Shown: in pieces, positions 24,723 to 33,953 of the stretch
Layout of the letters: every line of letters starts with the position of its first letter
How positions within the stretch are numbered: position 1 is the first letter of the stretch
Assembly (NCBI GenBank): GCA_963790095.1
Contig: CAWBNO010000021.1
Location: forward strand, 1 to 64,000
DNA from: JAAXQD01 sp963790095
GTDB lineage: Bacteria; Desulfobacterota; Desulfobacteria; Desulfobacterales; UBA11574
Length of the DNA: 64,000 nt
Direction: 5' to 3'
Position numbers and translations under genes: made by a program
The notes under the pieces: model-generated
What the model saw: the letters and a program-made list of their open reading frames with translations, nothing else
Database searches by the model: none
What the model was told of the DNA's origin: nothing

Positions 24723-25829
24723 TCAGGGCCGCATGTTTTGAATAAAATCTTTTTTGAACGCCTCGAATCTGTCTTGGCTTATGGCGGTTCGCACATTCTC
24801 CATCAGGCGCGTATAGTAATGAATGTTGTGGATGGTATTGAGACGATACGCCAGCAGTTCTTTGGCCATATAAAGATGCCGCAGATAAGCCCTTGAATAA
24901 TTTTGACAGGTATAACACGTACATTCTGAGTCTATCGGTTCTGTGTCATACTTGAAACGTGAGTTACAGATATTTATGGCACCGAACTTTGTAAACATCT
25001 GACCGTTTCTTGCATTCCGGGTGGGAATGACACAGTCGAACATATCACCCCCCAGAGCAACAAGTTCTACGAGATCCTCGGGAGTTCCGACGCCCATGAT
25101 ATATTTTGGTTTCGTGTCGTCGAGGATCGGAAGTGTAAAATCGGCAATTTCGAGCATGATATCCTTGGGTTCCCCAACACTCAGGCCGCCGACAGAATAT
25201 CCGTTAAAACCGATGTCCATCAGGGCATGGGCGGAAGTTTCTCGCAAATCCTTGAACATGCCGCCCTGAACAATACCAAACAGGGCGTTTTTCTCCTTTC
25301 CAAGTGCGGCCTTGCATCTTTTTGCCCATTGGGTGGTCAGCTGGAGGGCTTTATTCGCCGCATCCCATTCCGTGGGATATTTTATGCATTCATCGAGGCA
25401 CATAATAATGTCAGATCCGAGGCAGAGCTGAATTTCCACCGATTTTTCAGGGGTTAACATATGTTGGGAACCGTCGATATGGGACTGGAACAAAGCACCT
25501 TCTTCGGTAACTTTTCTAAGCTTTGCAAGGGAAAAAATCTGAAAGCCGCCGCTGTCCGTTAAAATAGGACCGTTCCAATGCATAAATCCGTGGAGGCCGT
25601 TAAAACCGCGGATCACCTCACAGCCCGGCCTGAGGTAAAGATGATACGTATTTCCGAGGATGATCTGGGCCCCACAGTCCAAAAGTTCTTCGGGGGTCAG
25701 AGATTTAACCGAGGCCCGGGTTCCCACCGGCATGAAAACCGGCGTCTTTACTTCACCGTGAGCGGTCTGCAAAAGCCCGGCCCTGGCCCGTGTTGCGGTG
25801 GATCTGGAAACTACTTTGAAATTAAACAT
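24723..25829 (-). CDS. tgt: Queuine tRNA-ribosyltransferase
   Basis: A 368-residue TIM-barrel enzyme that exchanges guanine-34 of tRNA for the queuosine precursor preQ1. It shows ILTDSGGFQIFSL, the nucleophile region FDCVIPTRNARNG and the zinc site CTCYTCQNYSRAYLRHL. Length and motifs are complete. It follows queA with 5 bases between the genes. Confidence 0.96.
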   Translation of the reverse strand: MFNFKVVSRSTATRARAGLLQTAHGEVKTPVFMPVGTRASVKSLTPEELLDCGAQIILGNTYHLYLRPGCEVIRGFNGLHGFMHWNGPILTDSGGFQIFSLAKLRKVTEEGALFQSHIDGSQHMLTPEKSVEIQLCLGSDIIMCLDECIKYPTEWDAANKALQLTTQWAKRCKAALGKEKNALFGIVQGGMFKDLRETSAHALMDIGFNGYSVGGLSVGEPKDIMLEIADFTLPILDDTKPKYIMGVGTPEDLVELVALGGDMFDCVIPTRNARNGQMFTKFGAINICNSRFKYDTEPIDSECTCYTCQNYSRAYLRHLYMAKELLAYRLNTIHNIHYYTRLMENVRTAISQDRFEAFKKDFIQNMRP

Positions 25830-25834
25830 AATAT

Positions 25835-26887
25835 CTATACGATCAACATCGCATCCCCGTAACTGAAAAATCGATACTTTTCCCTTATGGCGGCTTCGTA
25901 AGCCATCAAAATCGTTTCACGACCGGCAAACGCCGATACCAGCATCATCAGTGTCGATTTTGGCAGATGAAAATTTGTAATCATTGCGTCGACGACCTTG
26001 AACCCATAACCGGGATATATGAAAAGATCGCAGTTTCCGCTGCCATGGGCAACGACCCCGCTCTGCTTCGATGCGTATTCGAGTGTACGTACGCATGTCG
26101 TGCCGACGGCCACAATTCTATTTCCCTTTGCTTTTTCCCGGTTGATGACATCCGCCGTCTGTTTGCCAACAAAATACCATTCAGAATGGATGCGATGGTC
26201 TCTAATATCGGACACCCTTACGGGCAAAAAGGTACCGTAACTTACGTGGAGGGTAATTGCAACAACCTTCACCCCTTTTTTTCTGAGTTTTTCAAGAAGG
26301 CTTTCGGAAAAATGAAGTCCTGCCGTGGGTGCAGCCACGGCGCCCTTTTGCGAAGCATAGACGGTCTGATAAAAGGTCCTGTCATCCTTGCCCTCGGTCC
26401 TTTTGATATACGGTGGTAAAGGAATCCGTCCGATCCGGTCGAGGAGGGTTTCAAAGCGGCCGTTGTATAAAAATTTTACCCGATAAATTCCGTCGTTAAA
26501 GTCGACGATTTTCCCTGTTAATCCCTGATCAAAAAATAATGTGGCACCGTCTTTGGGTCTTTTCGATGTTTTTATCATGCACCGGCAAATAAATTCACCC
26601 GTATCGATCCGGTCTTTGCCGCCGTCCGGATAGCCTAAAATAAGAACTTCGGCCCTGCCGCCGGTCTCCTTTTGGCCGACCAGTCTTGCCGGAATGACGG
26701 CTGTGTTATTGATAACCAGAACGTCTGAAGGGGTTAAGAGATCGCAAATATCGTAAAAACGTTGATGCCCCAGCATCCTGGTTTTCCGATCCACGAACAG
26801 AAGTTTTGATCGGTCACGCTGTGCCACCGGATTTTGAGCAATGAGCTCTTCGGGGAGATTATAGTTGTAATCCTCCAACAAAAACAT
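25835..26887 (-). CDS. queA: S-adenosylmethionine:tRNA ribosyltransferase-isomerase
   Basis: A 350-residue QueA, which builds epoxyqueuosine on tRNA from SAM. It shows NLPEELIAQNPVAQRDRSKLL, the NNTAVIPARLVGQK segment, AAPTAGLHFSE and MITNFHLPKSTLMMLVSAF. It is transcribed with tgt, the preceding step in queuosine synthesis. The nearby ATP-grasp gene upstream ends 28 bases before its start. Confidence 0.96.
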   Translation of the reverse strand: MFLLEDYNYNLPEELIAQNPVAQRDRSKLLFVDRKTRMLGHQRFYDICDLLTPSDVLVINNTAVIPARLVGQKETGGRAEVLILGYPDGGKDRIDTGEFICRCMIKTSKRPKDGATLFFDQGLTGKIVDFNDGIYRVKFLYNGRFETLLDRIGRIPLPPYIKRTEGKDDRTFYQTVYASQKGAVAAPTAGLHFSESLLEKLRKKGVKVVAITLHVSYGTFLPVRVSDIRDHRIHSEWYFVGKQTADVINREKAKGNRIVAVGTTCVRTLEYASKQSGVVAHGSGNCDLFIYPGYGFKVVDAMITNFHLPKSTLMMLVSAFAGRETILMAYEAAIREKYRFFSYGDAMLIV

Positions 26888-26915
26888 GTCGAGTCAGGTT
26901 TCCTTTGATCAATGA

Positions 26916-28292
26916 TTATTCTCCAATGGTAGATTCAATGGTTTTTTTTGCCTGGTCAAGCCCTTCCATAACACTTGAGCGATCCTTTCCCAAGGCAACA
27001 ATACGGGCAAAAAAGGAGCCGTCCGCCACCCTAAAGCCGCCGCCGATGTGATCCATAATTAAAACATCTTTTTTCAGCCGGTTTTCTGCAATTTTTTTAA
27101 AAGATTCACGTTCTTGCCCGTTATGCGGAATCGTCGCGCAGGTATTCACCGAGCCATGGGTTTTGTAATTGTACGTTCCCCAGTGGATGTTATTTGGATT
27201 TTCCAACATCTCTTGGGTATTTTTCGGAAATCTCCCTTTTTGAACGGCATAATATTCCAGTTCCGGAAGCGTGGCCGTTCCTTCGGGCAAGTTATTTTCA
27301 AGAGCACAGCAAAACTCCATGGCGGTTCCCTGTTTACGGGCATTCACTTCAAGAAAAAAAATGCGTCCCATTGGGTCCACTATGTAATCGCAACCGAACA
27401 TGCCTCGAAAACCTTCCTGGGCTAGCCATTTGCCGATCTTGCGCGTATATTTTTCAAGTTTGGCCACACACCCTTTTTTAAGTATCGTCGGGAAGATGGA
27501 ACCGACGAACTGGGTACCGTGTTCAATGAACTGATCCGCAACGCCTGCGATATAGATATCATTTTCATTGGCCACCACACCCAGAACCGTGGGGTCGTGG
27601 TCGTGGGGAATGAATCGACTGATGAGATACCTTGGTTTCTCATCCTTAAATCTTTCAAGGATATCGTCACGACGGTGAGCAACGATGCTTTTCAATCCCC
27701 CGGAGCTATATTCCTCGCTGACAAAAATGCCGTGGGTCCAGTTTGACCAGAGTTGGTCGGTTGTTTGCAGAAGTTCGTCAAATCCGTTACAGATTCGATG
27801 GTCCACCAGGGGAAGAATATTTTTACAGGCCTGGTACTGGAATATCTTGCTGTTCAATCTTTCGGATATCCTGCTGTCAGGACCGATTATGGAAACACCG
27901 GGCAATCGGTCGAAATTCATTTCCGGCATGCTCTGGTACATATAGATATATAGTTTTTTCTGTCTCTCAAGTAAATTTTGAACCAATTCTCTCACGTGAC
28001 GATTGCTCGAGACGCTGGACAAGAATTTTTTGGTGGGTATTCTACAGCTTCCTTTTCGGCCGTGTATGCGCGAAAATTCATCCACCCGTGGATTGATAAC
28101 CATCATGTTGGGATACGGGTATTGGCCCAGAACATCCTGGACGATGGATATAAAATCGATCTTGCGGTTGTAAATTTTAGAAAGTGCTTCTTTTAAAAAA
28201 ATGTTCAGCCCGTAATTTTTTATGGATCCGATATACAAAAAATAGTGGGTGTCTTCTTCCAATTGATAATTGGAAAAATAGATATCCGACAT
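26916..28292 (-). CDS. ATP-grasp superfamily ligase, function unknown
   Basis: About 458 residues. The start at 28292 (MSDIYFSN) has aaagga 5 bases upstream. The N-terminal 150 residues are a pre-ATP-grasp-like region; the ATP-grasp core follows (GIFVSEEYSSGG phosphate loop region, KPRYLISRFIPHDHDP, GVVANENDIYIAGV, CDYIVDPMGRIFFLEVNARKQG with Glu and Asn metal ligands). The final part (HIGGGFRVADGSFFARIVA) is like the biotin-carboxylase/carbamoyl ligase C-terminal lobe. It resembles uncharacterised peptide-ligase-type carboxylate-amine ligases. Its neighbour at 28653 is a RimK-like ATP-grasp enzyme, so a two-ligase peptide-like product is possible. Confidence 0.75.
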   Translation of the reverse strand: MSDIYFSNYQLEEDTHYFLYIGSIKNYGLNIFLKEALSKIYNRKIDFISIVQDVLGQYPYPNMMVINPRVDEFSRIHGRKGSCRIPTKKFLSSVSSNRHVRELVQNLLERQKKLYIYMYQSMPEMNFDRLPGVSIIGPDSRISERLNSKIFQYQACKNILPLVDHRICNGFDELLQTTDQLWSNWTHGIFVSEEYSSGGLKSIVAHRRDDILERFKDEKPRYLISRFIPHDHDPTVLGVVANENDIYIAGVADQFIEHGTQFVGSIFPTILKKGCVAKLEKYTRKIGKWLAQEGFRGMFGCDYIVDPMGRIFFLEVNARKQGTAMEFCCALENNLPEGTATLPELEYYAVQKGRFPKNTQEMLENPNNIHWGTYNYKTHGSVNTCATIPHNGQERESFKKIAENRLKKDVLIMDHIGGGFRVADGSFFARIVALGKDRSSVMEGLDQAKKTIESTIGE

Positions 28293-28331
28293 GATGGTCC
28301 TTTTACCGGCCAAACCGGAACCAAAAATATT

Positions 28332-28402
28332 TGCTACAAAGGCACTAAGACCCAAAGAATATATTTATTACTCTTTCTTCGTGCCTGGGTGCCTTAGTGG
28401 CA
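28332..28402. repeat. Palindromic repeat R3
   Basis: The left arm gctacaaaggcactaagac is mirrored by gtgccttagtggca, with an AT-rich loop (atatttatta). The same form occurs at 54069-54143 and 57105-57178. Confidence 0.7.
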
Positions 28403-28443
28403 GAATTGGAAAAGTTTTGTCAAAAAAAGCACAAAATTCAATT

Positions 28444-28636
28444 TTGATGAACTCGTTAAAAGTCTTTTGTGAGCGACATCGAGCAATTTTGGAGAAAGAT
28501 TCATGATGCGCCTGGCGTTAAAATTGCAAGCTGTTTGAGGGTGTTAGCCCGAGTTCTTGCAATTTAGCCGGGCGCGTCATGAATCCCAAAATTGCTTGGG
28601 GAGCAAGCAAAATCAGACTTTTTACGAGTTCGTCAA
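28444..28636. repeat. Full-length repeat R2, a 193-base MITE-like palindrome
   Basis: Terminal inverted repeats of 22 bases (28444-28465 and 28615-28636; core aactcgt-aaaagtct) enclose nested inverted repeats: attcatgatgcgcc is mirrored by ggcgcgtcatgaat, and aaaattgcaag by cttgcaattt. No open frame. It separates the two ATP-grasp genes. Confidence 0.8.
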
Positions 28637-28652
28637 TTTTAAGTAACCATGA

Positions 28653-29537
28653 TTATCCGTAGGTTTCGGCAATGTAATCTATGATTCGGCCGGCAATATC
28701 CAGTCCGGTTGCTGCTTCCAGGCCGGTAAATCCAGGCGTATAGTTGACTTCGATAACCCAGGCCTTTCCATGTGAATCGACAATTAAATCGACGCCGGCG
28801 ATTTCAAGGCCCAGGGCATCTGCAGCCTTCAACGAAATATTTTCCCACTCGGTTGCAAGGTCCACCGGCCAGCTTTTCTTGCTTAAATGAAAATTAGCTC
28901 TGAAATCTCCTGCCTTGGGTTCGAGTTTCATGGCTCCGGCGACAACGCCGCCGATGACCAAGACGCGTATATCCTGCCGGTTGTCGGGAGGAATAAATTC
29001 TTGTACCAGCATGCCTTTGCTGGGCTCAAGATTATTATGAAGGATCAACCTTGCTTTGTGTTCCGTGTCAACCAGAAAAACCCCCTCTCCCACACGGCCG
29101 CTGACCTGTTTAACGACCACCGGATACCCCCCCAGTCGAACCAAAACAGACTGAAAGCCTTCATAGGAATTGATGAGGCCTGTATCCGGAATGGGCAGCC
29201 CAGCGGCAGATAACGCCTGAAGGGTGAGAAACTGATCTTTTGCAAGGCGGATGGCATCCAGATTATTGACCAAAGGAATCCCCATATGGCTCAGATGGGG
29301 GACCAGGGCCAGACTGGAATCGTTTACGGTGGAACCCTGCCGCGGCAGAACAACATCCAAGATGCCGATATTCGGAAACCCCACCATGCCGGGGCTACCG
29401 TCCTCTAGGGTCGCCCACGCCTGTAGCGGATCCACCACAATCAAACCATGGCCTCTTTGAGCCGCTGCTTCTGACAACCGCTTGGTGGGCGGGTATTCAT
29501 AGCCTTCGGCGGTAATAATGCCTATGTTGATGCCCAT
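28653..29537 (-). CDS. RimK-like ATP-grasp ligase
   Basis: A 294-residue ligase of the RimK/LysX/GshB type (COG0189-like). The N-terminal alpha/beta part begins NIGIITAEGYEYPPTKRLSEA. The ATP-grasp core has KDQFLTLQALSAAGLPIPDT, GGYPVVVKQVSGRVGEGVFL, VQEFIPPDNRQDIRVLVIGG and the catalytic end AGVDLIVDSHGKAWVIEVNYTPGF with Asp, Glu and Asn magnesium ligands. It should join an amino acid or amine to a carboxylate using ATP; the substrate is unknown. It precedes the other ATP-grasp gene on the same strand. A hairpin-plus-U-tract lies in its leader. A third member of this family is encoded at 33954. Confidence 0.87.
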   Translation of the reverse strand: MGINIGIITAEGYEYPPTKRLSEAAAQRGHGLIVVDPLQAWATLEDGSPGMVGFPNIGILDVVLPRQGSTVNDSSLALVPHLSHMGIPLVNNLDAIRLAKDQFLTLQALSAAGLPIPDTGLINSYEGFQSVLVRLGGYPVVVKQVSGRVGEGVFLVDTEHKARLILHNNLEPSKGMLVQEFIPPDNRQDIRVLVIGGVVAGAMKLEPKAGDFRANFHLSKKSWPVDLATEWENISLKAADALGLEIAGVDLIVDSHGKAWVIEVNYTPGFTGLEAATGLDIAGRIIDYIAETYG

Positions 29538-29561
29538 ATTTTCACCTTTCTGATGAATAAT

Positions 29562-29597
29562 TTTAAAAAGAAGCCCCCGGTAACAGGGGCCGGGGGC
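29562..29597 (-). terminator. Leader terminator/attenuator hairpin upstream of the RimK-like gene
   Basis: An 8-bp stem gcccccgg/ccgggggc (29573-29580 and 29590-29597) with a 9-base loop. Read on the minus strand it is followed by ttctttttaaaa. It ends about 25 bases before the start of the minus-strand gene, so it would stop transcripts coming from further upstream. It may be an attenuator or may stop antisense transcripts. Confidence 0.6.
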
Positions 29598-29797
29598 AGA
29601 CGGTATACAAAATATCGAGCCGATTTCTTCGCGGCTGTTAATCCAAACGACAGTTTAAACGGAATATCACGAAAAATCCTGAAAAACGCAAGAAAAATTA
29701 GAAATGCCGATAAAAATATTCATCATCGAAGGGAACAGATTAAAATAAATCAGTCAAAATGAAACATCTTGTTTTAACAGTATTTTTACAAAAATGT

Positions 29798-29826
29798 TTG
29801 ACTTAAAAAACATAAATTAATAAAAT
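29798..29826 (+). promoter_or_regulatory. Sigma-70-like promoter for the 29.9-40.5 kb gene series
   Basis: TTGACT at 29798-29803, 17 bases, then TAAAAT at 29821-29826. Match and spacing are good, and it lies 58 bases before the first ATG of the plus-strand series. The rest of the 346-base gap (29538-29883) is AT-rich with no gene that I can support. Confidence 0.5.
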
Positions 29827-29883
29827 CCAAAAATCCTCGTAAAGCCGCAAAAAAATTGACCCTAAAAAATTCATGGTGTTGCC

Positions 29884-30726
29884 ATGCGCCGAACGACCAG
29901 ACCGTTGAAAAACTTTTCGCGCCTATGGGTATGCCTTTTACTGGTTTTAAGCAGCATCCTTTTTTCCGGTTCCGCTTTTGCTTTTGAAAAAACAGTTACC
30001 AATTCTTTGGGGATGGAATTTACCCTGATACCCTCCGGAACTTTTACCATGGGCAGCCCTGAGGATGAGCCCTATCGAGGCAGCTCCGAAGTCCAGCACC
30101 GGGTTTCCATCACCAGGCCGTTCTACATGCAGACCACCGAGGTTACGTTAAAACAATGGCAATCCCTAATGGGACGGCGGTTTTTGGCGCGCCAAAAAGG
30201 TTCTGATAACATGCCGGTTACCCAGGTCTCCTGGTTCGACTGTCTGAAATTCCTAAAATACCTCAACCGGCTGGGCGAAGGAAAATATCGGCTTCCCACA
30301 GAGGCGGAATGGGAATACGCCGCCAGGGCCGGTACCCAAAGCGCTTTTTTCTGGGGGGATGCCATCGATTGTGAAAAGGCCATGTATGGAAACAACAGTC
30401 TCAAACACAATGTTTGCCAGCTTTATGTTCAATCCATCGGCGTAGGGATCGATCAGCCGGCGCCGGTAAAAACTTACCGGCCCAACCTGTGGGGGTTGTA
30501 TGATATGCACGGCAATGTCTGGGAATGGTGCATGGACTGGTATGGAGATCTCGGTAAAAATCCGGTAACGGATCCCAACGGCCCGGAATCAGGAACCATG
30601 CGGATCCGCCGTGGCGGGAGCTGGTTTAAACACGGTTACGCATGCCGGTCCGCCAATCGGTCTTTTGGACATCCGGCGACCCGTTATAGTACCACCGGCT
30701 TCAGACTGGTCAGGGATGTTCCGTAA
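29884..30726 (+). CDS. Exported SUMF1/FGE-fold protein
   Basis: A 280-residue protein with a signal peptide (basic start, then LWVCLLLVLSSILFSGSAFA) and a formylglycine-generating-enzyme fold: GMEFTLIPSGTFTMGSPEDE, YRLPTEAEWEYAARAG, WGLYDMHGNVWEWCMDWY and IRRGGSWFKHGYACRSANR. In active FGE two Cys residues bind copper in the GGSW region. Here the first position is Lys and only the second is Cys, so true FGE chemistry is unlikely; many SUMF1-fold proteins are binding modules. It is the first gene of a plus-strand series and its stop overlaps the next start by 1 base. Confidence 0.88.
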   Translation: MRRTTRPLKNFSRLWVCLLLVLSSILFSGSAFAFEKTVTNSLGMEFTLIPSGTFTMGSPEDEPYRGSSEVQHRVSITRPFYMQTTEVTLKQWQSLMGRRFLARQKGSDNMPVTQVSWFDCLKFLKYLNRLGEGKYRLPTEAEWEYAARAGTQSAFFWGDAIDCEKAMYGNNSLKHNVCQLYVQSIGVGIDQPAPVKTYRPNLWGLYDMHGNVWEWCMDWYGDLGKNPVTDPNGPESGTMRIRRGGSWFKHGYACRSANRSFGHPATRYSTTGFRLVRDVP

Positions 30727-33488
30727 TGCTCAAATTTGTCGGCAAATGGCTAAAGATTTTTGAGGATGAAATCCGCCTGTTCTTGTGGATATTTTTTCTT
30801 TTTTTCCTTTTGCGCAGCGCCAACGTCATCCTAAACAATTATGCCGAAACCGCCTTTCTGAAACGTTTCGGTGTCGAATATCTCCCCATCGTGTATATGC
30901 TCAATTCAATCGCCCTCTTTTTTCTCATGGGGGTGCTGACCGGAATCATGGGTAGAGTTCCGGGCGCACGTATTTTATCTTACCTTTTTATATTCTGCGG
31001 CGTTTCAGTGGGAGGAATACGGGCCTTAATCCCTTTTGGCTTTGATCTGATCTATCCGGCCCTCTTTATGCTAAAAGCCCAATATGAGGCCTTACTTGGG
31101 CTTTTGTTCTGGAACATGGCCAACGATCTTTTCAATACAAGACAGTCCAAACGACTTTTCCCTCTCATTACGGCCGGCGGCGTCATCGGTACCATGCTGG
31201 GAAGTTTCGGCACACCGTTTCTGGCCAAGGCCATTACCCTGGACAACCTTCTGCTCTTCTATATGGGTACCGCCCTTATCGGAGCCGTTGTCGTCAGACA
31301 AATGGGAAAAGCTTATCCCACCCTCCTTTTATTTGGTGATGGAAAAACCAAAAAATCGAAGTCCCGGGGCAACATCATTGAGGAATTCAAAAAAATTATC
31401 CCTTTATTGAAAGAGTCTTCACTGGTCAAGATTTTAATTTTATTGACCTTTCTTCCCAACGTCATCATTCCCATCATGAACTATCAATTCAACTTTGCGG
31501 TGAATGCACAGTATGCCACCGAATCGGGTATGATACATTTTTTCGGCGTGTTCCGGGGGTTTTTAAATGCCATCAGCCTGTTTATTCTTTTGTTTGTCGG
31601 CCGCATATACGGTCGTTGGGGGCTGCCGGTGGCATTGATGTTTCATCCCGCCAATTATATTTTGGCGTTTCTGGCCTTTTTGTTCAGGTTCGACATCTTT
31701 TCGGCCATGTATGCCCGGATGTCCACCATGATCTTGCGGACAACCATCAACAATCCTGCCCGGGATATCTTGATGGGGCTGATTCCAACATCCCTGCGTT
31801 CCATTTTAAGGCCCTTTCTCAGGGGAACGGTGGTGCGCATCGCACTGCTCATGGGATCGGGCATGATATTAGTTTCCGAAAAGCTGTTCCATCCCAAGTA
31901 TTTGTCCCTGGTAGCCATCCCATTTGCAGCGGCGTGGCTTGCCTCGGTTTTTGCGTTAAAAAGGAAGTATTCAAAAATCCTTCTGGACCTCATCTCCAAA
32001 GACACGTTCGATTTGAAGGCCTTGGAGGAAGCGGACATGGAACAAATTTTCAGTGGGGGGAAAATTGAGTCCCAGCTGGTTCAGGCGTTTCTCGACGCCC
32101 GGGGAAATCGTTCCCTTTGGTATGCCCGCCTCCTTAACTCCCTGGGAATAAAAAGTTTAGATCAACACCTTTTGACCGCACTGAAACATCAGACAGGCAG
32201 TGTCCGGGCAGATCTATTAGGATTTCTGTCTCCTAAGGCCGGGCAAGAAGCCGCAGATATGTTGGCGGATCTGGCAGCATCTGAAAAAAATCCGGATATC
32301 ATCGCAGCCGCTGTTAAAGCTGTAAACCGGCTCGATTCCGATGCTTCTGCCGTGTTCGATTATGCAACGTTTCTCAACAGTAAACATCCTGAAATTAAAG
32401 CCCATGCACTGATCGGACTCTGTCACCGAACACCGGAAAAATACAGTTCCACCATCGCTTCCTGGCTCCGTTCAGAGGATTTGGCCCAGAGAAAGGCAGG
32501 CATCATCGCTGCCGGCGGGTCAGGGGACATCTCTTTTTGCGACGGTCTCAAAAAGATGCTGGCGGACAAAGAAAATGAGCCGGTTTTGCCGAATATTTTA
32601 AATGGGCTTTATGCCCTCAGGGCCACTGAACTCACGGATCGGGCCCTGCCCTATCTGTCGAATAGTTCGAAGAAGGTGCGTCAGGCGGCTCTGGCGGTCA
32701 TTGAAATCGAAAACGATGCGCTCTTAAGAAAAACAATTTCGATGATGGCCGTTTCCGATGAAAATATTTTCGAACTTGCCAAAAAAAAGATTGAAACAGC
32801 CCCGCATCAAAATACTCAGTTGCTGGTAGAATCGCTGGTCATACCCAACCGAAAGATCAGAAAAGGGATATTCGATTTGCTGGAATCTTTGGATATTAAA
32901 GATCTGGATATTTTTCGGTTCGCACAAAGTCAGGTCAAGGAAAGTTATCAATACCTGGCGAATTCCGTGAGTCTCGAAGCTTTCCAAGAAACCCCTTCCC
33001 GAAACCTTCTCATCGATCATTTTAACGAAAAAATGCAACTTAGAATCGAAAACATTCTGCGAGTCCTGGCCCTTCAGGACCCATCCGGAGAAATAAAAAT
33101 TATCTACAGGGGATTATTATCTTCAGATGCCCGTAAACGTTCCAACGCAATCGAAGCCCTGGAGGATATGGTGGACAAACGCTTGTTCAAAATAATGTTG
33201 CCCCTGATGGAAATTCATTCTCCCCAAGAAAGCCTTAACGCCGGGAAGAAGAACTTTGATCTCATGGAATTAGATTCCGAAGAAAAAAAATTTTTTTTCC
33301 ACCTCCTCACCGATGGGGACTGGGTAACCACAGCATTGACACTGAATTTAATTCACGATAATAAGTCTGAGCACATCGATCATGACGTCGTGATAGAATT
33401 TATCTCATCCGAGAATAAATTTATACGGGGGATGGCCCAGCGGATCATCGACCAACATGCAGCGGAAGGAGGACAGGATGGCGGATGA
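30726..33488 (+). CDS. NTT/MFS-like 12-TM membrane protein with C-terminal HEAT repeats
   Basis: A 920-residue protein. Residues 15-425 hold about 12 membrane segments in the style of the ATP/ADP translocase (NTT) and MFS families: RSANVILNNYAETAFLKRFG, WNMANDLFNTRQSKRLFPLITAGG (with the TAGG turn of these families). Residues 450-830 are helical repeats of HEAT/PBS type (AQRKAGIIAAGGSGD, KARVRQAALAVIE-like text). Nothing enzymatic is visible. The next gene, overlapping by 11 bases, encodes a cyclic-nucleotide-binding domain. Such NTT-HEAT proteins with a CNB partner are seen in several phyla, without an established role. Substrate unknown; nucleotide or solute exchange is one option. Confidence 0.75.
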   Translation: MLKFVGKWLKIFEDEIRLFLWIFFLFFLLRSANVILNNYAETAFLKRFGVEYLPIVYMLNSIALFFLMGVLTGIMGRVPGARILSYLFIFCGVSVGGIRALIPFGFDLIYPALFMLKAQYEALLGLLFWNMANDLFNTRQSKRLFPLITAGGVIGTMLGSFGTPFLAKAITLDNLLLFYMGTALIGAVVVRQMGKAYPTLLLFGDGKTKKSKSRGNIIEEFKKIIPLLKESSLVKILILLTFLPNVIIPIMNYQFNFAVNAQYATESGMIHFFGVFRGFLNAISLFILLFVGRIYGRWGLPVALMFHPANYILAFLAFLFRFDIFSAMYARMSTMILRTTINNPARDILMGLIPTSLRSILRPFLRGTVVRIALLMGSGMILVSEKLFHPKYLSLVAIPFAAAWLASVFALKRKYSKILLDLISKDTFDLKALEEADMEQIFSGGKIESQLVQAFLDARGNRSLWYARLLNSLGIKSLDQHLLTALKHQTGSVRADLLGFLSPKAGQEAADMLADLAASEKNPDIIAAAVKAVNRLDSDASAVFDYATFLNSKHPEIKAHALIGLCHRTPEKYSSTIASWLRSEDLAQRKAGIIAAGGSGDISFCDGLKKMLADKENEPVLPNILNGLYALRATELTDRALPYLSNSSKKVRQAALAVIEIENDALLRKTISMMAVSDENIFELAKKKIETAPHQNTQLLVESLVIPNRKIRKGIFDLLESLDIKDLDIFRFAQSQVKESYQYLANSVSLEAFQETPSRNLLIDHFNEKMQLRIENILRVLALQDPSGEIKIIYRGLLSSDARKRSNAIEALEDMVDKRLFKIMLPLMEIHSPQESLNAGKKNFDLMELDSEEKKFFFHLLTDGDWVTTALTLNLIHDNKSEHIDHDVVIEFISSENKFIRGMAQRIIDQHAAEGGQDGG

Positions 33489-33951
33489 CGTCACAATTTC
33501 GGACAAGATTATGCTTTTGAAAGGCATAGAAATATTTGAAAGCCTGTCGGTCAGCGAACTTGCCGCCATCGCATCGGTCGTTGAAGAAATCGATTGCACG
33601 CCGGGTGAAGTCATCATTCAAGAAGGAACCGTTGGAGACACCATGTACCTTGTGGTCAAGGGAGAAGTGTCGGTAATTAAAGATCTGGGCGAAATTAACG
33701 AGATTGAAATCGATCGAATCAAAGCCGGTGACTATTTCGGAGAGATGGCCCTCTTTGAAGATGCGGTTCGATCGGTAAGCATCCGGATTGAAGAAGCATG
33801 CAGATTTATGGTGTTACATAAACAGGAATTCAAAGAACTTGTCCGGGAATATCCACAGATAGCCTTGGAAATTTGCAAAGTATTGAGCGGCAGAATCCGT
33901 AATCTTCACAGAAAAATAGAAAAACGCGAATTTTGTAACCCAGAGATTTGA
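33478..33951 (+). CDS. Cyclic-nucleotide-binding domain protein
   Basis: A 157-residue protein with one CNB (CRP-like) beta-barrel: LSVSELAAIASVVEEIDCTPGEVIIQEG, DTMYLVVKGEVSV and the phosphate-binding cassette GDYFGEMALFEDAVRSVSIR. The usual cassette reads GE-x-ALL-x-PRxA; the Arg/Ala pair is altered (DAVRS), but Arg is present one place on. No DNA-binding HTH follows, so it is a regulator or subunit rather than a CRP. The ATG at 33478 follows aaggagg and overlaps the transporter gene's end. A class III nucleotide cyclase gene lies at the far end of the series. Confidence 0.87.
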   Translation: MADDVTISDKIMLLKGIEIFESLSVSELAAIASVVEEIDCTPGEVIIQEGTVGDTMYLVVKGEVSVIKDLGEINEIEIDRIKAGDYFGEMALFEDAVRSVSIRIEEACRFMVLHKQEFKELVREYPQIALEICKVLSGRIRNLHRKIEKREFCNPEI

Positions 33952-33953
33952 CA

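Noticed and set aside
29553..29762. A 69-residue plus-strand frame in the leader of the RimK-like gene
   Set aside because: Rich in Lys and Asn as expected from AT-rich DNA, crosses a GC hairpin, no ribosome site and no motif.
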